64,000 nt of DNA from Bacillus sp. REN3 (GCF_017912555.1 NZ_JAERSD010000002.1:204392-268391); one strand, 5' to 3'. Positions 8,774-19,007 are shown, numbered from the stretch's first letter. Made by a program: numbers and translations. Notes: generated by a model not told the origin, from the sequence alone.

Positions 8774-11155
8774 TTATTTGTGGATCCAGACAGCACCAGC
8801 GGAGTTGTCTTTCGCTTCGCCGATGACCTGGAACTTCAATCCGTAGTTTGGAAGGATTTTTCCAGCATCCGGAATCAATTCGTTGATATATTTCTTGGAA
8901 TCATCGAATGTCGTGACGCCTGGAAGTCCATCGTAATCAAAGATTCCGCGAGATGGAGAATCGATATACCATTCTGGTGACTTGTCCAGTGAGAAGGCTG
9001 CGTCAGCAACCTGGTAGCGAGTGCTCTGGGCCACAGTCTGCTTGTCCGCCTTCGTTCCGACAATTGCTTCTGGATGGGAGTCAACGACACCGATGAAGCC
9101 CTCTCCAGGGTGTTCGCCTACCCAGTTATCCGTGAAGCTGTCATCACCATACCAGACGACCATGCCAGTGTTGTATTTCACGCCTCGTCCTTCAAGCAGG
9201 CCTTTGTCAGCACCAGCGTAGTTCCTCCACTCAATGTAGTAATAATGGTTTTTATCGAACAAGCCGTTCGTGGAGATGAAGCCATCCAGCGTTACTTTTT
9301 CAGCTGCTTCGGCGCCATCGGAGAATACCTCTTCGCCATCGGCATTCAGGCTGAGGTTATCCATTGCGAATCCTTCTGGGGCTAGTCCGCCATCTGTTAC
9401 ATATTCAAATACCAGTTTCACTTTCTTGCCTGCGAATTGGCTTAAGTCATAGGATTTGTCTTCCCAAACGCCTTTGGAAGACTCCGTGCCGTCTTCTGTA
9501 TTCTCGTCGCCAATCAGGTCAAGTTGTACAGTTTCCCCGGCTGAGGTTACCGCGTTAACAATAACAAAGTCGTAATCGTACTCAACTTCATACCAAGCTT
9601 TGTAATCGAACTTGGCTGTTGTCGCGTTAGTCAGATCGAATTCAGGTGTTTCAAGGGTGGTGTGCAAGTCATCACCTTTTGTGCTGTAGTAGTACTTGTC
9701 ACCGAATTCAGGCTGGATGCCCTGGACCTTCTTGGCAGGAAGGTTGACCTTGACGAGTCCGTTGTTCTTCGACTTTGTCACGCTCTGGTCGACTACAGCC
9801 GCAAGACCGTTCTTATCGATATCTTCATAGTTTACTTCAGTAATGTTCGCCCAATTGCCGCCCATTACTTTTTGGAAAAATTCCTTGTTTTGTGGAGAGA
9901 AGCTTGTCGGTTCTGTTCCGGCAACCGCTCCGTTCCAGCTCCCCCCGCTCATGATTGACCATGATGCAACCGGCTCTCCCTGTCCAGTATACTGAGTATC
10001 ATACTCATCAGGAAGGCCAAGGTCATGGCCGAATTCGTGCGCGAATACACCGACTGCTCCGTCTTCAGGCTCAATCGTATAATCAAAGGCTGCCATCTTG
10101 CCGCCCCAGTAATCGACTTTCGCCTGAGTACCTGGTACTGCGTATACTCCATTCAATACCCAGCGGTGAGACCAAATCGCGTCATCGCCAAGCGCCCCGC
10201 CGCCAGCTTCCTGGCCGACACCAGCGTGGAGGACCATCAGGTGGTCAACAAGGCCGTCCGGCTCATTCTGGTTGCCGTCTTCATCAAGATCATACAGGTC
10301 AAATTGATCGAATTCCGAAAGATCTAGACCGTTTTCAACCGCTGCATTCAATGCATCCTTTACAAAATCACGCGGACCTTTCGGACCAAGGTTGTCGTGG
10401 CCGCCTTCAGGATTGTCATCCCCATAGTCTGCCGCATTCCCAGGCACCGTCACCCAGTCTGTAACCGTTCCGTCGACCGTATAGCTGCCGCCTGATTGCT
10501 CTTCATAATATTGCTTGAACGTTTGCACCTTTTCGCCATTGAAAAGGGTGAATTCTTCATCACCGAACAGCATTTTTTCGTAATGCTCACGGCTGAAATC
10601 CTCAGAATACATATAGCCCTCTTCTTGCTCAACATTATTGTGCTTGAAATCCGCAAATTCCGCGAGCAGGACGAGGACCTTGTCTTCCCTCACTGCTCCA
10701 TTATAATGAGCTTGCTTTGCCGGGTCGACTTTCACATATCCGTCCGGCTTGCCCTTCTTGAAGTTCTTGTGGCCTTTATTAAGCTGCTTTGTCAGCTTTT
10801 CCTTCTGCTTTGCAAGGAAGTCTTTTGATTTCTTGGACAAGGCGTCCTTCTCAGCATGGTTTCCAGCCTTAGCTGTTTTTTGCCCCTGCTTTTGCTTGAT
10901 ATACTCATTTACAGCCTTGCTGATTTCCTCCTCTGAAGCTCCCTTCGCAACCAATCCTCTTTCTTGCAAGCTCTTAGCCAGGCGGTCCTGATCAATGATG
11001 TTCAGGTCGATCGGCGCTGATTCTGGAGCGGTTGCCGCCGCTGCATTTTTTGGCGCTGCTGTCGTACCTGCAAACGTTCCGGCAAAAAGTGAAGCAGAAA
11101 ATACAGAGCTGGCTGCGATACTGGAAAAAACTCGTAAAATGCTCTTCTTCTTCAA
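8774..11155 (-). CDS. inhA: Immune inhibitor A secreted M6 metalloprotease
   Basis: Secreted zinc protease of 793 residues, the usual size of Bacillus immune inhibitor A, which degrades antibacterial and matrix proteins. An N-terminal signal peptide ([11 protein letters not shown], hydrophobic stretch, Ala-rich cleavage region near residue 40) leads into a Lys-rich propeptide-like stretch. The M6 catalytic motif [14 protein letters not shown] follows, with the distal Met-turn region SIMSGGSW. The C-terminal half contains a MAM/VEG-like beta domain. The start is TTG at 11155 with AGGGGGT eight bases upstream. It is transcribed alone, flanked by terminators. Processing into mature enzyme is known for the family but not visible here. 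Confidence 0.95.
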   Translation of the reverse strand: MKKKSILRVFSSIAASSVFSASLFAGTFAGTTAAPKNAAAATAPESAPIDLNIIDQDRLAKSLQERGLVAKGASEEEISKAVNEYIKQKQGQKTAKAGNHAEKDALSKKSKDFLAKQKEKLTKQLNKGHKNFKKGKPDGYVKVDPAKQAHYNGAVREDKVLVLLAEFADFKHNNVEQEEGYMYSEDFSREHYEKMLFGDEEFTLFNGEKVQTFKQYYEEQSGGSYTVDGTVTDWVTVPGNAADYGDDNPEGGHDNLGPKGPRDFVKDALNAAVENGLDLSEFDQFDLYDLDEDGNQNEPDGLVDHLMVLHAGVGQEAGGGALGDDAIWSHRWVLNGVYAVPGTQAKVDYWGGKMAAFDYTIEPEDGAVGVFAHEFGHDLGLPDEYDTQYTGQGEPVASWSIMSGGSWNGAVAGTEPTSFSPQNKEFFQKVMGGNWANITEVNYEDIDKNGLAAVVDQSVTKSKNNGLVKVNLPAKKVQGIQPEFGDKYYYSTKGDDLHTTLETPEFDLTNATTAKFDYKAWYEVEYDYDFVIVNAVTSAGETVQLDLIGDENTEDGTESSKGVWEDKSYDLSQFAGKKVKLVFEYVTDGGLAPEGFAMDNLSLNADGEEVFSDGAEAAEKVTLDGFISTNGLFDKNHYYYIEWRNYAGADKGLLEGRGVKYNTGMVVWYGDDSFTDNWVGEHPGEGFIGVVDSHPEAIVGTKADKQTVAQSTRYQVADAAFSLDKSPEWYIDSPSRGIFDYDGLPGVTTFDDSKKYINELIPDAGKILPNYGLKFQVIGEAKDNSAGAVWIHK

Positions 11156-11496
11156 ACGAATACCCCCTGCTATTTTACTAGATTTCTATTTTTTTGAAGA
11201 ATCTGTTAGAAATTGTAGCAGGGTTTTAAAATATTGTAAATTTTTTAAATATAATAAAATTTACCTATAAAATCCAGTCCTCACCCTTTCTTTTTAACGA
11301 ATTTATCGTAAGGAAGTGACCATTCACCTGATTACTTAATGAGCATATAGGCAATTAACCGCATTTTTCCCAGATAGAGATTGGGAAAATTTACTTCGGT
11401 ACCCTAAATTTGATTCTATCGGCCTATAAGGTAATAATTGGTATCAGGTTATTTTTATATAGTAAAAGCTTGATAGCCTTGGCTAAAAATTCACGA
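11156..11496. other. AT-rich intergenic region upstream of inhA
   Basis: This stretch must hold the inhA promoter. It is very AT-rich near the gene (11200-11270) with several TATAAT-like hexamers, so no single promoter can be picked. A decayed copy of the AATGGTCACTTACGG-type short repeat lies near 11305-11330. No reading frame is supported. Confidence 0.5.
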
Positions 11497-11528
11497 TGAA
11501 AAAAGAAGAGTGCAAAAGCACTCTTCTT
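11497..11528 (-). terminator. Terminator of the yfkN-like gene
   Basis: An 11-bp perfect stem AAGAAGAGTGC/GCACTCTTCTT with a four-base loop and a TTTTTT tail on the minus strand, six bases after the stop codon. Confidence 0.92.
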
Positions 11529-11533
11529 GCATT

Positions 11534-14500
11534 CTATTGATTCAATTTTGTCACGCGGCCTTCGATTTGCGGGTTAATTTCACCATGTGCTTTGATATAG
11601 TTCACCAGTGCGTCCAAATCCACTACATCTATTGTCCGGTCTTTGATGGTTGCGAGAATCGCATAGCCATCCCCGCCGCCGGCCATATAGTTATTGACTG
11701 TGATCGAGTAGGTTTGATTCATTTCCACTGGTGTTCCATCTTCTTTTGCGATGGAAACAATGCGGTCACCGGCCGCTCTCGAATCATCATAGGAAACCTT
11801 CAGCCCGGAAATTGGCATGATACGGACCTTGCTGCCCCACTGCTGTTCAAGCAAAGTCTTGATTTGCCCGCCTGTTACATTCATTTTCACCAAATCATTG
11901 CCAAATGGCTGGACCGTAAAAGCTTCTTTCCAGGTAATATCGCCTGCATCGATGTCGGCACGCACTCCCCCAGAATTCATGAAGGCGAAATCTGTGCCTG
12001 TCTGCCAGCGCATGGCATCCGCAATCAAATTGCCCATTGGGGACTCTCCGGCAGCATTTGTTTCCCTCGTAATATAAGCTGGCGTTGCTCCGATCACTTC
12101 ATTCAAGATCGGTGCAACATCGGCTACATAACGGTCAAGGATTTCCTTGATTTCAGCATCAGGTTCGATTTTATCGCGATAAGTCGTTACAATTTCAGCT
12201 GTTCCGGCCATAACATCCTTCGTCTTCGGATTGATCAGCAAATCGATATCTGAAAAAGCCGTTCCGGATGAGTATGATTGGACAACAATTTTTCCATCGA
12301 CCTTTGTATTGGTGTAGGCATGGTTGTGACCGCCAAACAATACATCGACTTCATCATCGACGTTTCCGGCAATCTCGACCAGTTCTTCACCAGGATTAGA
12401 GCCATCAATGCCCGATGTTGAAGGATTGTGGGCCAGGACAACGATCGTCTCAACACCTTGTTCTTTCAGTTCAGTTGTGTATTTATTAATCGCTTCAGCT
12501 TCATCCGTGAACTTTACGTCTTTTACCGCGCTAGGGATGACAATGCTTGGCGTATCAGACAGAGCAACACCGATGATGCCAACCGGGACGCCATTGACAT
12601 CCTCGATATGGTAGGGCTCCAATATCAGTTCATTTGTTGCTGCGTCAACGAGGTTTGCTGCTACATATGGGAAGTCTGCCCCTTCGAATTCACCATATTT
12701 TCCAACAGTTTTCGGGTGGCTGCCGCCATTGATTAAGCGAAGCATTTCCTCCACGCCTTCATCGAATTCATGGTTCCCAACAGTAGCGGCGTCAAAACCA
12801 AGCTTGTTCATGATTGCTATTGTCGGCTCATCCTGCAGCAAAGCAGAAACCGGGGAGCTGGCTCCGACTGCATCCCCTGCATGAACCATCAGGGTATTCG
12901 GGTTTTCAGCCTCATGCTTTTTCAAATAGGCAGCAAGGTAGTCGACTCCTCCTGCATTGATTTTAGAATTATACGTATCCAACTGGCCATGGAAATCATT
13001 GATTCCCAACAGCTGAAGGCCGATTGGCAAAGAAAGCTTGTACTTTGCGAAACCATCGGCATCCGGGCCGATATAGTCAATCATTCCGTTCTTCGGCAGC
13101 GCATTTTGTGCACTCGGCGTTGATTGGAACGTCACATTCACTTCCTTGCTTACGGCTGAGAAGTTCCAGTTGCCGTCTGCTGATGGATCAATGGTGCTTA
13201 GCTCGCTGATGTAATCAATGATTGCCTGGCGGTTCTCATCCGGGTACATCTCTATTGCTGTTTTGTTCCGTACTCCTGGGAAGCTTCCATTTGCACGGTA
13301 ATTATTTGTGGCGACAAGGAATTCCTGTTCAAGATCGATTGGCTGGCCATTGTATTGCAGATTCTTGATCCGGTTTGCCTCAGGATTAAGCAATTTTCCC
13401 TCTTGATCATATTTCGCCGGCTCCGTTACATCGATTTCATATGTAACGCCATCGATGACATCATAATTGTATGTCGGGAAGCTAGTGTTGACCAAAGGCT
13501 GCTCACTTGTGCTGTTCTCGTCGATCTGGTTGAACTGGCCTGCGGACATCTCAAGCCATTCTTTTACATCACTGCCTTTGATTTTCACTGTCGCAACTGT
13601 GTTTGGATACAGATAAAGATCGGAAACGTTTTTGATCGCAATCGTCCCTGCAGGGATATAGGTGTAATACTCAGAACCATTGCGGCCGCCTGCCTTGAAC
13701 GGCGCTCCTGCTGACAGGATTGGCAGGTTCTCATCAGGAGTTCCCTTCACTTTCTTTTCAACATACCATTTTTGCGCGTTCGTTACGATCTGGATAGAAG
13801 GATCATCCTGGACCAAAGCAAAATAACTGTGGATGTCTGAGGTTGTAGTGCCGACAGGCTGACGGACATAATTGACTGTTCCCTCATGATCTTCTTTTAC
13901 CGCTTCCAGAATTTCCTTGTCAGCTTCAGCAAGGCTCTTCTTGTTCGCCTTGTCATAAATCGCCCTCAGATGGGTCTTTGAATTTTTTACTATCCATTTG
14001 CCTTTTTCCTTGGCAATCGTCAAATCCATGACGCCAAGCTGGTTGCCCCAGTTTCCAGGCATGACTACCGGCACGCCATTGATGGTGCCATTTTCCGTAT
14101 CCACTCCTGGCAAATCCTTAAAGCTTCCTGGGAATGTCAGATGATTGTGTCCGGAAATGATCGCATCAATGCCGTCCACCTTTGTCAGGTCATAGGCCGC
14201 ATTTTCTTCCATTTCAACAATCTTCTCATCGCCGATACCGGAGTGGGCAAGCGCGATGATGATGTCCGCGCCATCTTCCTTCATTTTTGGAATTTGTGCT
14301 TCTACTGATTTTACGATATCCTTCGTGATGACTTTGCCATCAAGGTTCGCCTTGTCCCATTGGACGATTTGGGGAGTGACTGCACCGACCACGCCCACCT
14401 TGATGACCTGAGTCTTGCCGCTTCCATCCGTTACTTTTTTATTAAAAACCTTGTAAGGCTTGAAGTAGTTCTCATCATTGTCCGGATTGTCATCACCGTC

Positions 14501-15010
14501 AAATTTGAAAACGTTTGCATTTACATAAGGCATCGGTGCATCATCAAGAACTTCATCTAGATAGTCGAGGCCGTAGTTGAATTCATGATTCCCTAATGTC
14601 GCTCCATCATAATCCATTAGCTCCATCGCTTTGAATACAGGATGGACTTCTCCTTCTTCAAGCTTGTCGACTTTCGCCTTGTAATCCCCAAGCGGATTTC
14701 CCTGGATCAGGTCTCCATTGTCAAAAAGCAAACTGTTCTTGCCCGCAGCCTCGGATCTAGCCTGCTTGATTAATGTCGCTGTTTTCGCCAGCCCGAATTC
14801 CAGTGTTTCTGCATCCTTATAATAGTCGTAATTGTATAAATGCGTATGAATGTCTGTCGTCCCTAAAACACGAAGCTGCACTTCATGCTTCCCCGCTTTA
14901 TCCGGCTTGCCGGCCGCAAATGTTTTCCATGAAACAGGTGCTGCCAGGATCGACAATGCCATTGTTGTAGCAACAACGGATTTTCCTAACTTGCGCAAAG
15001 GCTTTTTCAA
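11534..15010 (-). CDS. yfkN: Secreted 2',3'-cyclic nucleotide phosphodiesterase / nucleotidase (YfkN-like)
   Basis: Large secreted enzyme built from two metallophosphoesterase/5'-nucleotidase modules in tandem. It would release phosphate and nucleosides from extracellular nucleotides. Module 1 starts at LRVLGTTDIHTHL with GNHEFNYG and SGHNH metal ligands. Module 2 starts at LLGINDFHGQL with GNHEFDEG and GGHNH. Each is followed by a nucleotidase C-terminal domain. The ATG at 15019 directly abuts AAGGAG, so translation more likely begins at TTG 15010, nine bases away. That gives a typical signal peptide ending near WKTFAAG. B. subtilis YfkN is longer and has a C-terminal sorting signal; none is seen here. 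A TATAAT box lies at 15055-15060. Confidence 0.92.
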   Translation of the reverse strand: MKKPLRKLGKSVVATTMALSILAAPVSWKTFAAGKPDKAGKHEVQLRVLGTTDIHTHLYNYDYYKDAETLEFGLAKTATLIKQARSEAAGKNSLLFDNGDLIQGNPLGDYKAKVDKLEEGEVHPVFKAMELMDYDGATLGNHEFNYGLDYLDEVLDDAPMPYVNANVFKFDGDDNPDNDENYFKPYKVFNKKVTDGSGKTQVIKVGVVGAVTPQIVQWDKANLDGKVITKDIVKSVEAQIPKMKEDGADIIIALAHSGIGDEKIVEMEENAAYDLTKVDGIDAIISGHNHLTFPGSFKDLPGVDTENGTINGVPVVMPGNWGNQLGVMDLTIAKEKGKWIVKNSKTHLRAIYDKANKKSLAEADKEILEAVKEDHEGTVNYVRQPVGTTTSDIHSYFALVQDDPSIQIVTNAQKWYVEKKVKGTPDENLPILSAGAPFKAGGRNGSEYYTYIPAGTIAIKNVSDLYLYPNTVATVKIKGSDVKEWLEMSAGQFNQIDENSTSEQPLVNTSFPTYNYDVIDGVTYEIDVTEPAKYDQEGKLLNPEANRIKNLQYNGQPIDLEQEFLVATNNYRANGSFPGVRNKTAIEMYPDENRQAIIDYISELSTIDPSADGNWNFSAVSKEVNVTFQSTPSAQNALPKNGMIDYIGPDADGFAKYKLSLPIGLQLLGINDFHGQLDTYNSKINAGGVDYLAAYLKKHEAENPNTLMVHAGDAVGASSPVSALLQDEPTIAIMNKLGFDAATVGNHEFDEGVEEMLRLINGGSHPKTVGKYGEFEGADFPYVAANLVDAATNELILEPYHIEDVNGVPVGIIGVALSDTPSIVIPSAVKDVKFTDEAEAINKYTTELKEQGVETIVVLAHNPSTSGIDGSNPGEELVEIAGNVDDEVDVLFGGHNHAYTNTKVDGKIVVQSYSSGTAFSDIDLLINPKTKDVMAGTAEIVTTYRDKIEPDAEIKEILDRYVADVAPILNEVIGATPAYITRETNAAGESPMGNLIADAMRWQTGTDFAFMNSGGVRADIDAGDITWKEAFTVQPFGNDLVKMNVTGGQIKTLLEQQWGSKVRIMPISGLKVSYDDSRAAGDRIVSIAKEDGTPVEMNQTYSITVNNYMAGGGDGYAILATIKDRTIDVVDLDALVNYIKAHGEINPQIEGRVTKLNQ

Positions 15011-15289
15011 GAAATCCATCTCCTTAGTGAATAAATTGGTAACATACGGTTCTAATTATAGTAGTATTCATTAGGAAGAAAATGGACTAATAGACCTGAA
15101 ATTTCTTAACCTTTTGTAAATTTTCATGAATTCCCAGGACTTATTTCCCTTTTTTGAGAATTTTTTTCCTAAAAAATGATTTTTTCCGGACCTTTTTATC
15201 TTCTAAAAGTCCTGCCAGCTTTTCCTACGATTGAAAAAACGGTTTGGTGGTAAAAAAGGATAGAGACCTAAACAAGGAGTGTTGGCAAA

Positions 15290-16342
15290 ATGAAGGAATT
15301 ATTGAAGGAATTGATCCTGATTGACAGCACCACGATAGACGGTGCCAATCAAGCAGTGGAATTTTGCAAACAATGGCTATTGGAGCATGACCTTGAGCCA
15401 GAAATCATAGAAAATAACGGATATAAGATGCTGATTTGCGAAGTAGGCGAGGGGGATAAAACAATCGTCTTCAACGGCCATGTCGATGTGGTCACCGGCA
15501 AAAAGGAACAATTCGTCCCTAAAGAACAGGGCGGACGGATTTATGCCCGCGGAGCGGCTGACATGAAGGCTGGCGTTGCCGCGATGATGACAGCGATGGC
15601 TGATTTGGCCAGTCAGCCTCCAGGGGTCAAAATACAATTGCAAATTGTTTCAGATGAAGAAATCGGCGGGTTCAATTGTTCAGGATTCCTTGTCGATAAT
15701 GGCTACCGGGGGGATTTTGTCATCTGTTCCGAGCCTACACAGCTTGGCATTGCCTTGCAGGCGAAGGGAGCTTTAAGGCTTGAGGTCGACGTTCACGGAA
15801 CATCAGCGCACGGCAGCCGTCCATGGGAAGGGGAGAATGCCATCCTCAATGCGTACAAGGCCTATGAAAAAATCCTGGAACTGCCTTTTACAAAAGAAAG
15901 CTCTGAGTTTTATCCTGGCCCATCGGTCAACCTTGCGATTATTTCCGGCGGGGAAGTATTCAATAAGGTCCCCGACCGCTGTGTAATGTCTCTTGATATC
16001 CGCTATCTTCCGGGACAAAATCCGGATGAAATTATCAAGCAGATCAAAGGTGTCACCAAGGGCGATGTCCGGGTCAAGATGAACGGCATTCCAGTCGCTA
16101 CGAAAAAAGACAATCCATTCATCACAAGCTTGAGGCCGATCGTGGAAAAACACATTGGCGGTGAAGCAACACTATTTGGCCAGCACGGCTCGGCGGACAC
16201 TCAGTTCTTCTTCGCGGAAGGAATTCCGGCGGTCGAATTCGGACCAAGCGGAGCCAACTGGCATGGTGATGAAGAATACATTGAGTACCAATCCATTGAG
16301 ACTTATAAAAGGATCCTCATCGATTACGTGCATAAGTTTTAA
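15290..16342 (+). CDS. M20 family zinc metallopeptidase (ArgE/DapE-like)
   Basis: Cytoplasmic di-zinc hydrolase of 350 residues that deacylates an N-acyl amino acid or cleaves a small peptide. Metal and catalytic residues are in place: FNGHVDVV, ARGAADMKAG, SDEEIGG, CSEPTQ and a late His (ANWHGDEE). A dimerisation domain lies in the middle (about 155-260). The ATG follows AAGGAG. It is the only plus-strand gene in this neighbourhood, facing away from yfkN across 270 bp and running into a shared terminator with the M50 protease gene. Substrate not predictable; ArgE, DapE and carboxypeptidase G2-like enzymes share these marks. Confidence 0.9.
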   Translation: MKELLKELILIDSTTIDGANQAVEFCKQWLLEHDLEPEIIENNGYKMLICEVGEGDKTIVFNGHVDVVTGKKEQFVPKEQGGRIYARGAADMKAGVAAMMTAMADLASQPPGVKIQLQIVSDEEIGGFNCSGFLVDNGYRGDFVICSEPTQLGIALQAKGALRLEVDVHGTSAHGSRPWEGENAILNAYKAYEKILELPFTKESSEFYPGPSVNLAIISGGEVFNKVPDRCVMSLDIRYLPGQNPDEIIKQIKGVTKGDVRVKMNGIPVATKKDNPFITSLRPIVEKHIGGEATLFGQHGSADTQFFFAEGIPAVEFGPSGANWHGDEEYIEYQSIETYKRILIDYVHKF

Positions 16343-16366
16343 AAGACAGCCACTGGCTGTCTTTTT
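16341..16366. terminator. Bidirectional terminator between convergent genes
   Basis: An 11-bp perfect stem AAAAGACAGCC/GGCTGTCTTTT with an ACT loop. It overlaps the stop codons of the M20 gene (plus) and the M50 gene (minus) and has A and T runs on both sides. Confidence 0.9.
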
Positions 16367-17543
16367 AACTGCTTAAACGGTATTTTTTCGTCCACGAATA
16401 AAGCAATAACGAAAGTACGATGCCAATTTGCAGCATAAAGACAGCCGAATCCCAGAACCGCAGGCTATTCAACGGTTCAGCCAGGCCTGGGAGCATGAAT
16501 TCCTTAACGGCAAATAATAATTGCGGAATGTAATAGAAGGCAGCAAGCGCACATGTCACGGCAATGCCTGCCAGGTAAAAAACAGCATACGGGCGAACAA
16601 CCTTTTCCTCAATCGTAAGGGCTTCTGTGTCCCTCTCTTTCAGGAACGGCAGCCATCTTCCAAGGAAAAACTGGCCTTCTTCCATTAAGTTATAACAGCC
16701 CGTCATGTTTTCCAGCACATAGTATAGATCAGTCTTCATGAATACTCCTGTCTGGTAGACCAAACGGACGAACGTATCGAGAACAGCAAGCCTGAGAAAA
16801 CTGGCAATAAGGGCGTTTTCATCTATAAATAACTGAGCTGATAGAGCTGCGAACAGGACAGTGATATCAAAATACATTCCCGCTAAATACAGCTTGTTTC
16901 GCCTTTCTGCAGGCAGACTCCAGGCCTGGGTTAAATCCGTTTCCAGGACAACGAAGAAAAGACGATGGCCGATTCCTACCTTTGCGGGCAGGTTTTCTGA
17001 CCTGGCGGCAAGGACATGGCCAAACTCATGCACCAGGACAAGGATTGACGTGACTAGCAGCCACGCAGCTACATTCTTCAGCATCAAGTTGAAGACAAAC
17101 AAATCCTTATATTTCGGAAAGAATCCTGGATTAAAAATTAAAATCAAAAAAATGCCAACAAGCAGCAATATATATAGCTTAGACGTCAATTGATTGAAAA
17201 AAAAGCGGCCAATCCCAGCCGGGATCCACCCGAACCCCGATTGAGAATCTGTGATTGTTTTTCTTTCAACATCCGCTCCATCGATTTCTCCTACGAGCTC
17301 AAGCTCAAGGAGCTGATAGACAAAGTCGAATAGCTCCACTTCTTCATCCGGAAACTGTGCCCTTAAAGCTCCCTCAGCCTGGCCAAGCGGCACCCCCTGA
17401 TCAAGTAACTCAATCGCAGCCACACAAACCTCCGGCATCTCATAAAAATCGCCAGACTCCTTATCCTCGACAATGTAATGTTTTTTATCTTTGCGGATCG
17501 TCAAAGGGCGCAGGGAAACAATCGTTTCATCGGAAAAACTCAT
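16365..17543 (-). CDS. PqqD-like domain fused to membrane M50 zinc protease
   Basis: Membrane protein of 392 residues. Residues 1-95 have the pattern of PqqD-like/RiPP recognition domains (VSLRPLTIRKDKKHYIVEDKE, then a helical part). Several membrane helices follow with the M50 zinc motif HEFGH at 172-176 and a probable third ligand in KTDLYY. Similar architectures occur in peptide-maturation loci such as the M50 protein YydH. The ATG follows AAGGTGATTGA. The gene lies 67 bases after a 20-codon reading frame, separated by a short hairpin. I infer that it recognises and cuts a small peptide, possibly that one. No bacteriocin transporter or radical SAM enzyme is adjacent. Confidence 0.8.
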   Translation of the reverse strand: MSFSDETIVSLRPLTIRKDKKHYIVEDKESGDFYEMPEVCVAAIELLDQGVPLGQAEGALRAQFPDEEVELFDFVYQLLELELVGEIDGADVERKTITDSQSGFGWIPAGIGRFFFNQLTSKLYILLLVGIFLILIFNPGFFPKYKDLFVFNLMLKNVAAWLLVTSILVLVHEFGHVLAARSENLPAKVGIGHRLFFVVLETDLTQAWSLPAERRNKLYLAGMYFDITVLFAALSAQLFIDENALIASFLRLAVLDTFVRLVYQTGVFMKTDLYYVLENMTGCYNLMEEGQFFLGRWLPFLKERDTEALTIEEKVVRPYAVFYLAGIAVTCALAAFYYIPQLLFAVKEFMLPGLAEPLNSLRFWDSAVFMLQIGIVLSLLLYSWTKKYRLSS

Positions 17544-17570
17544 TCAATCACCTTATTCAATCATGATAAA

Positions 17571-17596
17571 GGGATGCAGACCCCCGTCAGCATCCC
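17571..17596 (-). terminator. Weak hairpin between the CWWC peptide and the M50 gene
   Basis: GGGATGC/GCATCCC form a 7-bp stem with a 12-base loop followed by TTTAT on the minus strand. It lies 14 bases after the peptide stop. A leaky terminator here would give more peptide than protease message, or could act as an attenuator. Confidence 0.55.
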
Positions 17597-17609
17597 CTCC
17601 CTGGACAAC

Positions 17610-17672
17610 CTAGAACCTAATAATGCACCACCAGCAAGTAGTTTTCACTCTATTTAACTTGCGAATTTTCAT
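17610..17672 (-). CDS. 20-residue Cys-Trp-Trp-Cys peptide, putative RiPP or signal precursor
   Basis: A reading frame of 20 codons, MKIRKLNRVK followed by TTCWWCIIRF, then TAG. The ATG has one of the best ribosome binding sites in the window (AAAGGAGGTGTTAAT). It starts 13 bases after the HD-GYP stop and is followed by a weak hairpin and the PqqD-like/M50 gene. The basic first half and hydrophobic Cys/Trp half fit a leader plus core of a modified peptide or a short exported signal. The alternative is a leader peptide whose Trp-Trp and Cys codons time attenuation at the hairpin. I know no described family with this sequence. Confidence 0.6.
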   Translation of the reverse strand: MKIRKLNRVKTTCWWCIIRF

Positions 17673-17685
17673 ATTAACACCTCCT

Positions 17686-18858
17686 TTAACCTAGGGATTT
17701 TGTGATAGAAAGGTTTTCCGACCACTTATGGGTATTATGAAAATCAACCCATTTAGGATAAACCTTTTTAAACACCTCTACTAATTGGGGATCAAATTGT
17801 GTTCCTTGTCCTTCTAAAATTCGTTTATATGCCTCTTCAACGGGCAAAGCTTCTCTATAGGATCTTGAGGAGGTCATCGCATCGAATGCATCGGCGATAG
17901 AAATTACTCTTGCGAGGTATGGAATATGCTCCTTTTGAAGCTGGTCTGGATAGCCTTTTCCATCCCATCTTTCATGATGAGATTTTATAATATCAACACT
18001 GTCCGCTAATCCCTTTACCCTCTTTATCGCTTCTGCACCTACGGATGGGTGGGTTTTTATAATATCAAACTCTTCATTTGTAAGTTTTCCCGGCTTCATG
18101 AGGATTGAATCCGGGATACTTACTTTTCCAATATCATGCAATAAACACGCTTTATTAAACGACTCAAGTTCTTGTAAGGAGAACCTTTCAGTTTCCTTCG
18201 CCAATGAATTTGCATAAAAAGCTACTCTCTCACTGTGACCTCTTGTATATGGATCTTTTAGTTCAATTGTAGCAATTACCCCCTTTACAATTGCTGAAAG
18301 CTGATTATCATATGACAGCCTTATCGAAGAGATATAGCTTTCAAATCTTTTTAGCAGAATAAAAGCTATTCCGCTTAAAATGATAACCAGTGCAATTGGT
18401 GCCAAAACTTGTTTAGTTTGCAACAAGACTCCAAAATAACCGTATTTAAACAATAAACTTGACGTTACCAAAAGGAAAAAATTTTTATTAACGAAAAATG
18501 GTGAAAATAATATAAGCAAAATTTCTACTGCGTTTCCACTTTGATATTCAAGTGTATTAAGTGTATATATTAATGTTTCATTAATTATTGAAATTACAAT
18601 ATAACTAGTTACGAAAAAATATTTTATCCAATAAAGTTTTCCTTTTTTCGCCATAATGATGCTTACAGGCAACAAAAGCAATAAAGCAATGTACATCCAT
18701 ATATTCACATCGCGTGGAAGATGCAAATCGATATTTTTATAAAAGAGATGGTAAAAAACTTCATAAAATACATAAATTAAATAAAACAACATGAGAAACC
18801 ATTTTAATGCTCTCTGTTCTTCATTTTCCAGGGGTAATGTTTTTATCTCACTAAACAT
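17686..18858 (-). CDS. Membrane HD-GYP domain phosphodiesterase
   Basis: Protein of 390 residues. The first ~180 form a multi-helix membrane sensor; the rest is an HD-GYP domain that normally hydrolyses cyclic di-GMP. Catalytic marks are GHSERVA, HDIGK, the paired HHERWDGKGYP motif and ADAFDAMTSSRSYR. The sensor resembles that of the histidine kinase upstream: both share the pattern FSPxFVNxxFFxLxxSSxxxKY. The ATG has GTGAGG upstream. The stop codon lies 13 bases before the CWWC peptide ORF, so the two should be on one message. A terminator separates it from the kinase gene. Confidence 0.9.
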   Translation of the reverse strand: MFSEIKTLPLENEEQRALKWFLMLFYLIYVFYEVFYHLFYKNIDLHLPRDVNIWMYIALLLLLPVSIIMAKKGKLYWIKYFFVTSYIVISIINETLIYTLNTLEYQSGNAVEILLILFSPFFVNKNFFLLVTSSLLFKYGYFGVLLQTKQVLAPIALVIILSGIAFILLKRFESYISSIRLSYDNQLSAIVKGVIATIELKDPYTRGHSERVAFYANSLAKETERFSLQELESFNKACLLHDIGKVSIPDSILMKPGKLTNEEFDIIKTHPSVGAEAIKRVKGLADSVDIIKSHHERWDGKGYPDQLQKEHIPYLARVISIADAFDAMTSSRSYREALPVEEAYKRILEGQGTQFDPQLVEVFKKVYPKWVDFHNTHKWSENLSITKSLG

Positions 18859-19007
18859 AAATACCTCACATTATTTTTAAATGTTATCTTTAACCTACTT
18901 ATCGCCAGGCTTTTTGATTAATTAATATGTATAAAGGAATTAAGAAATATATAGACCATTAGAACTGGTCATTTAATTTTTTTTCGACATTTTTCTTCAT
19001 TATACAA

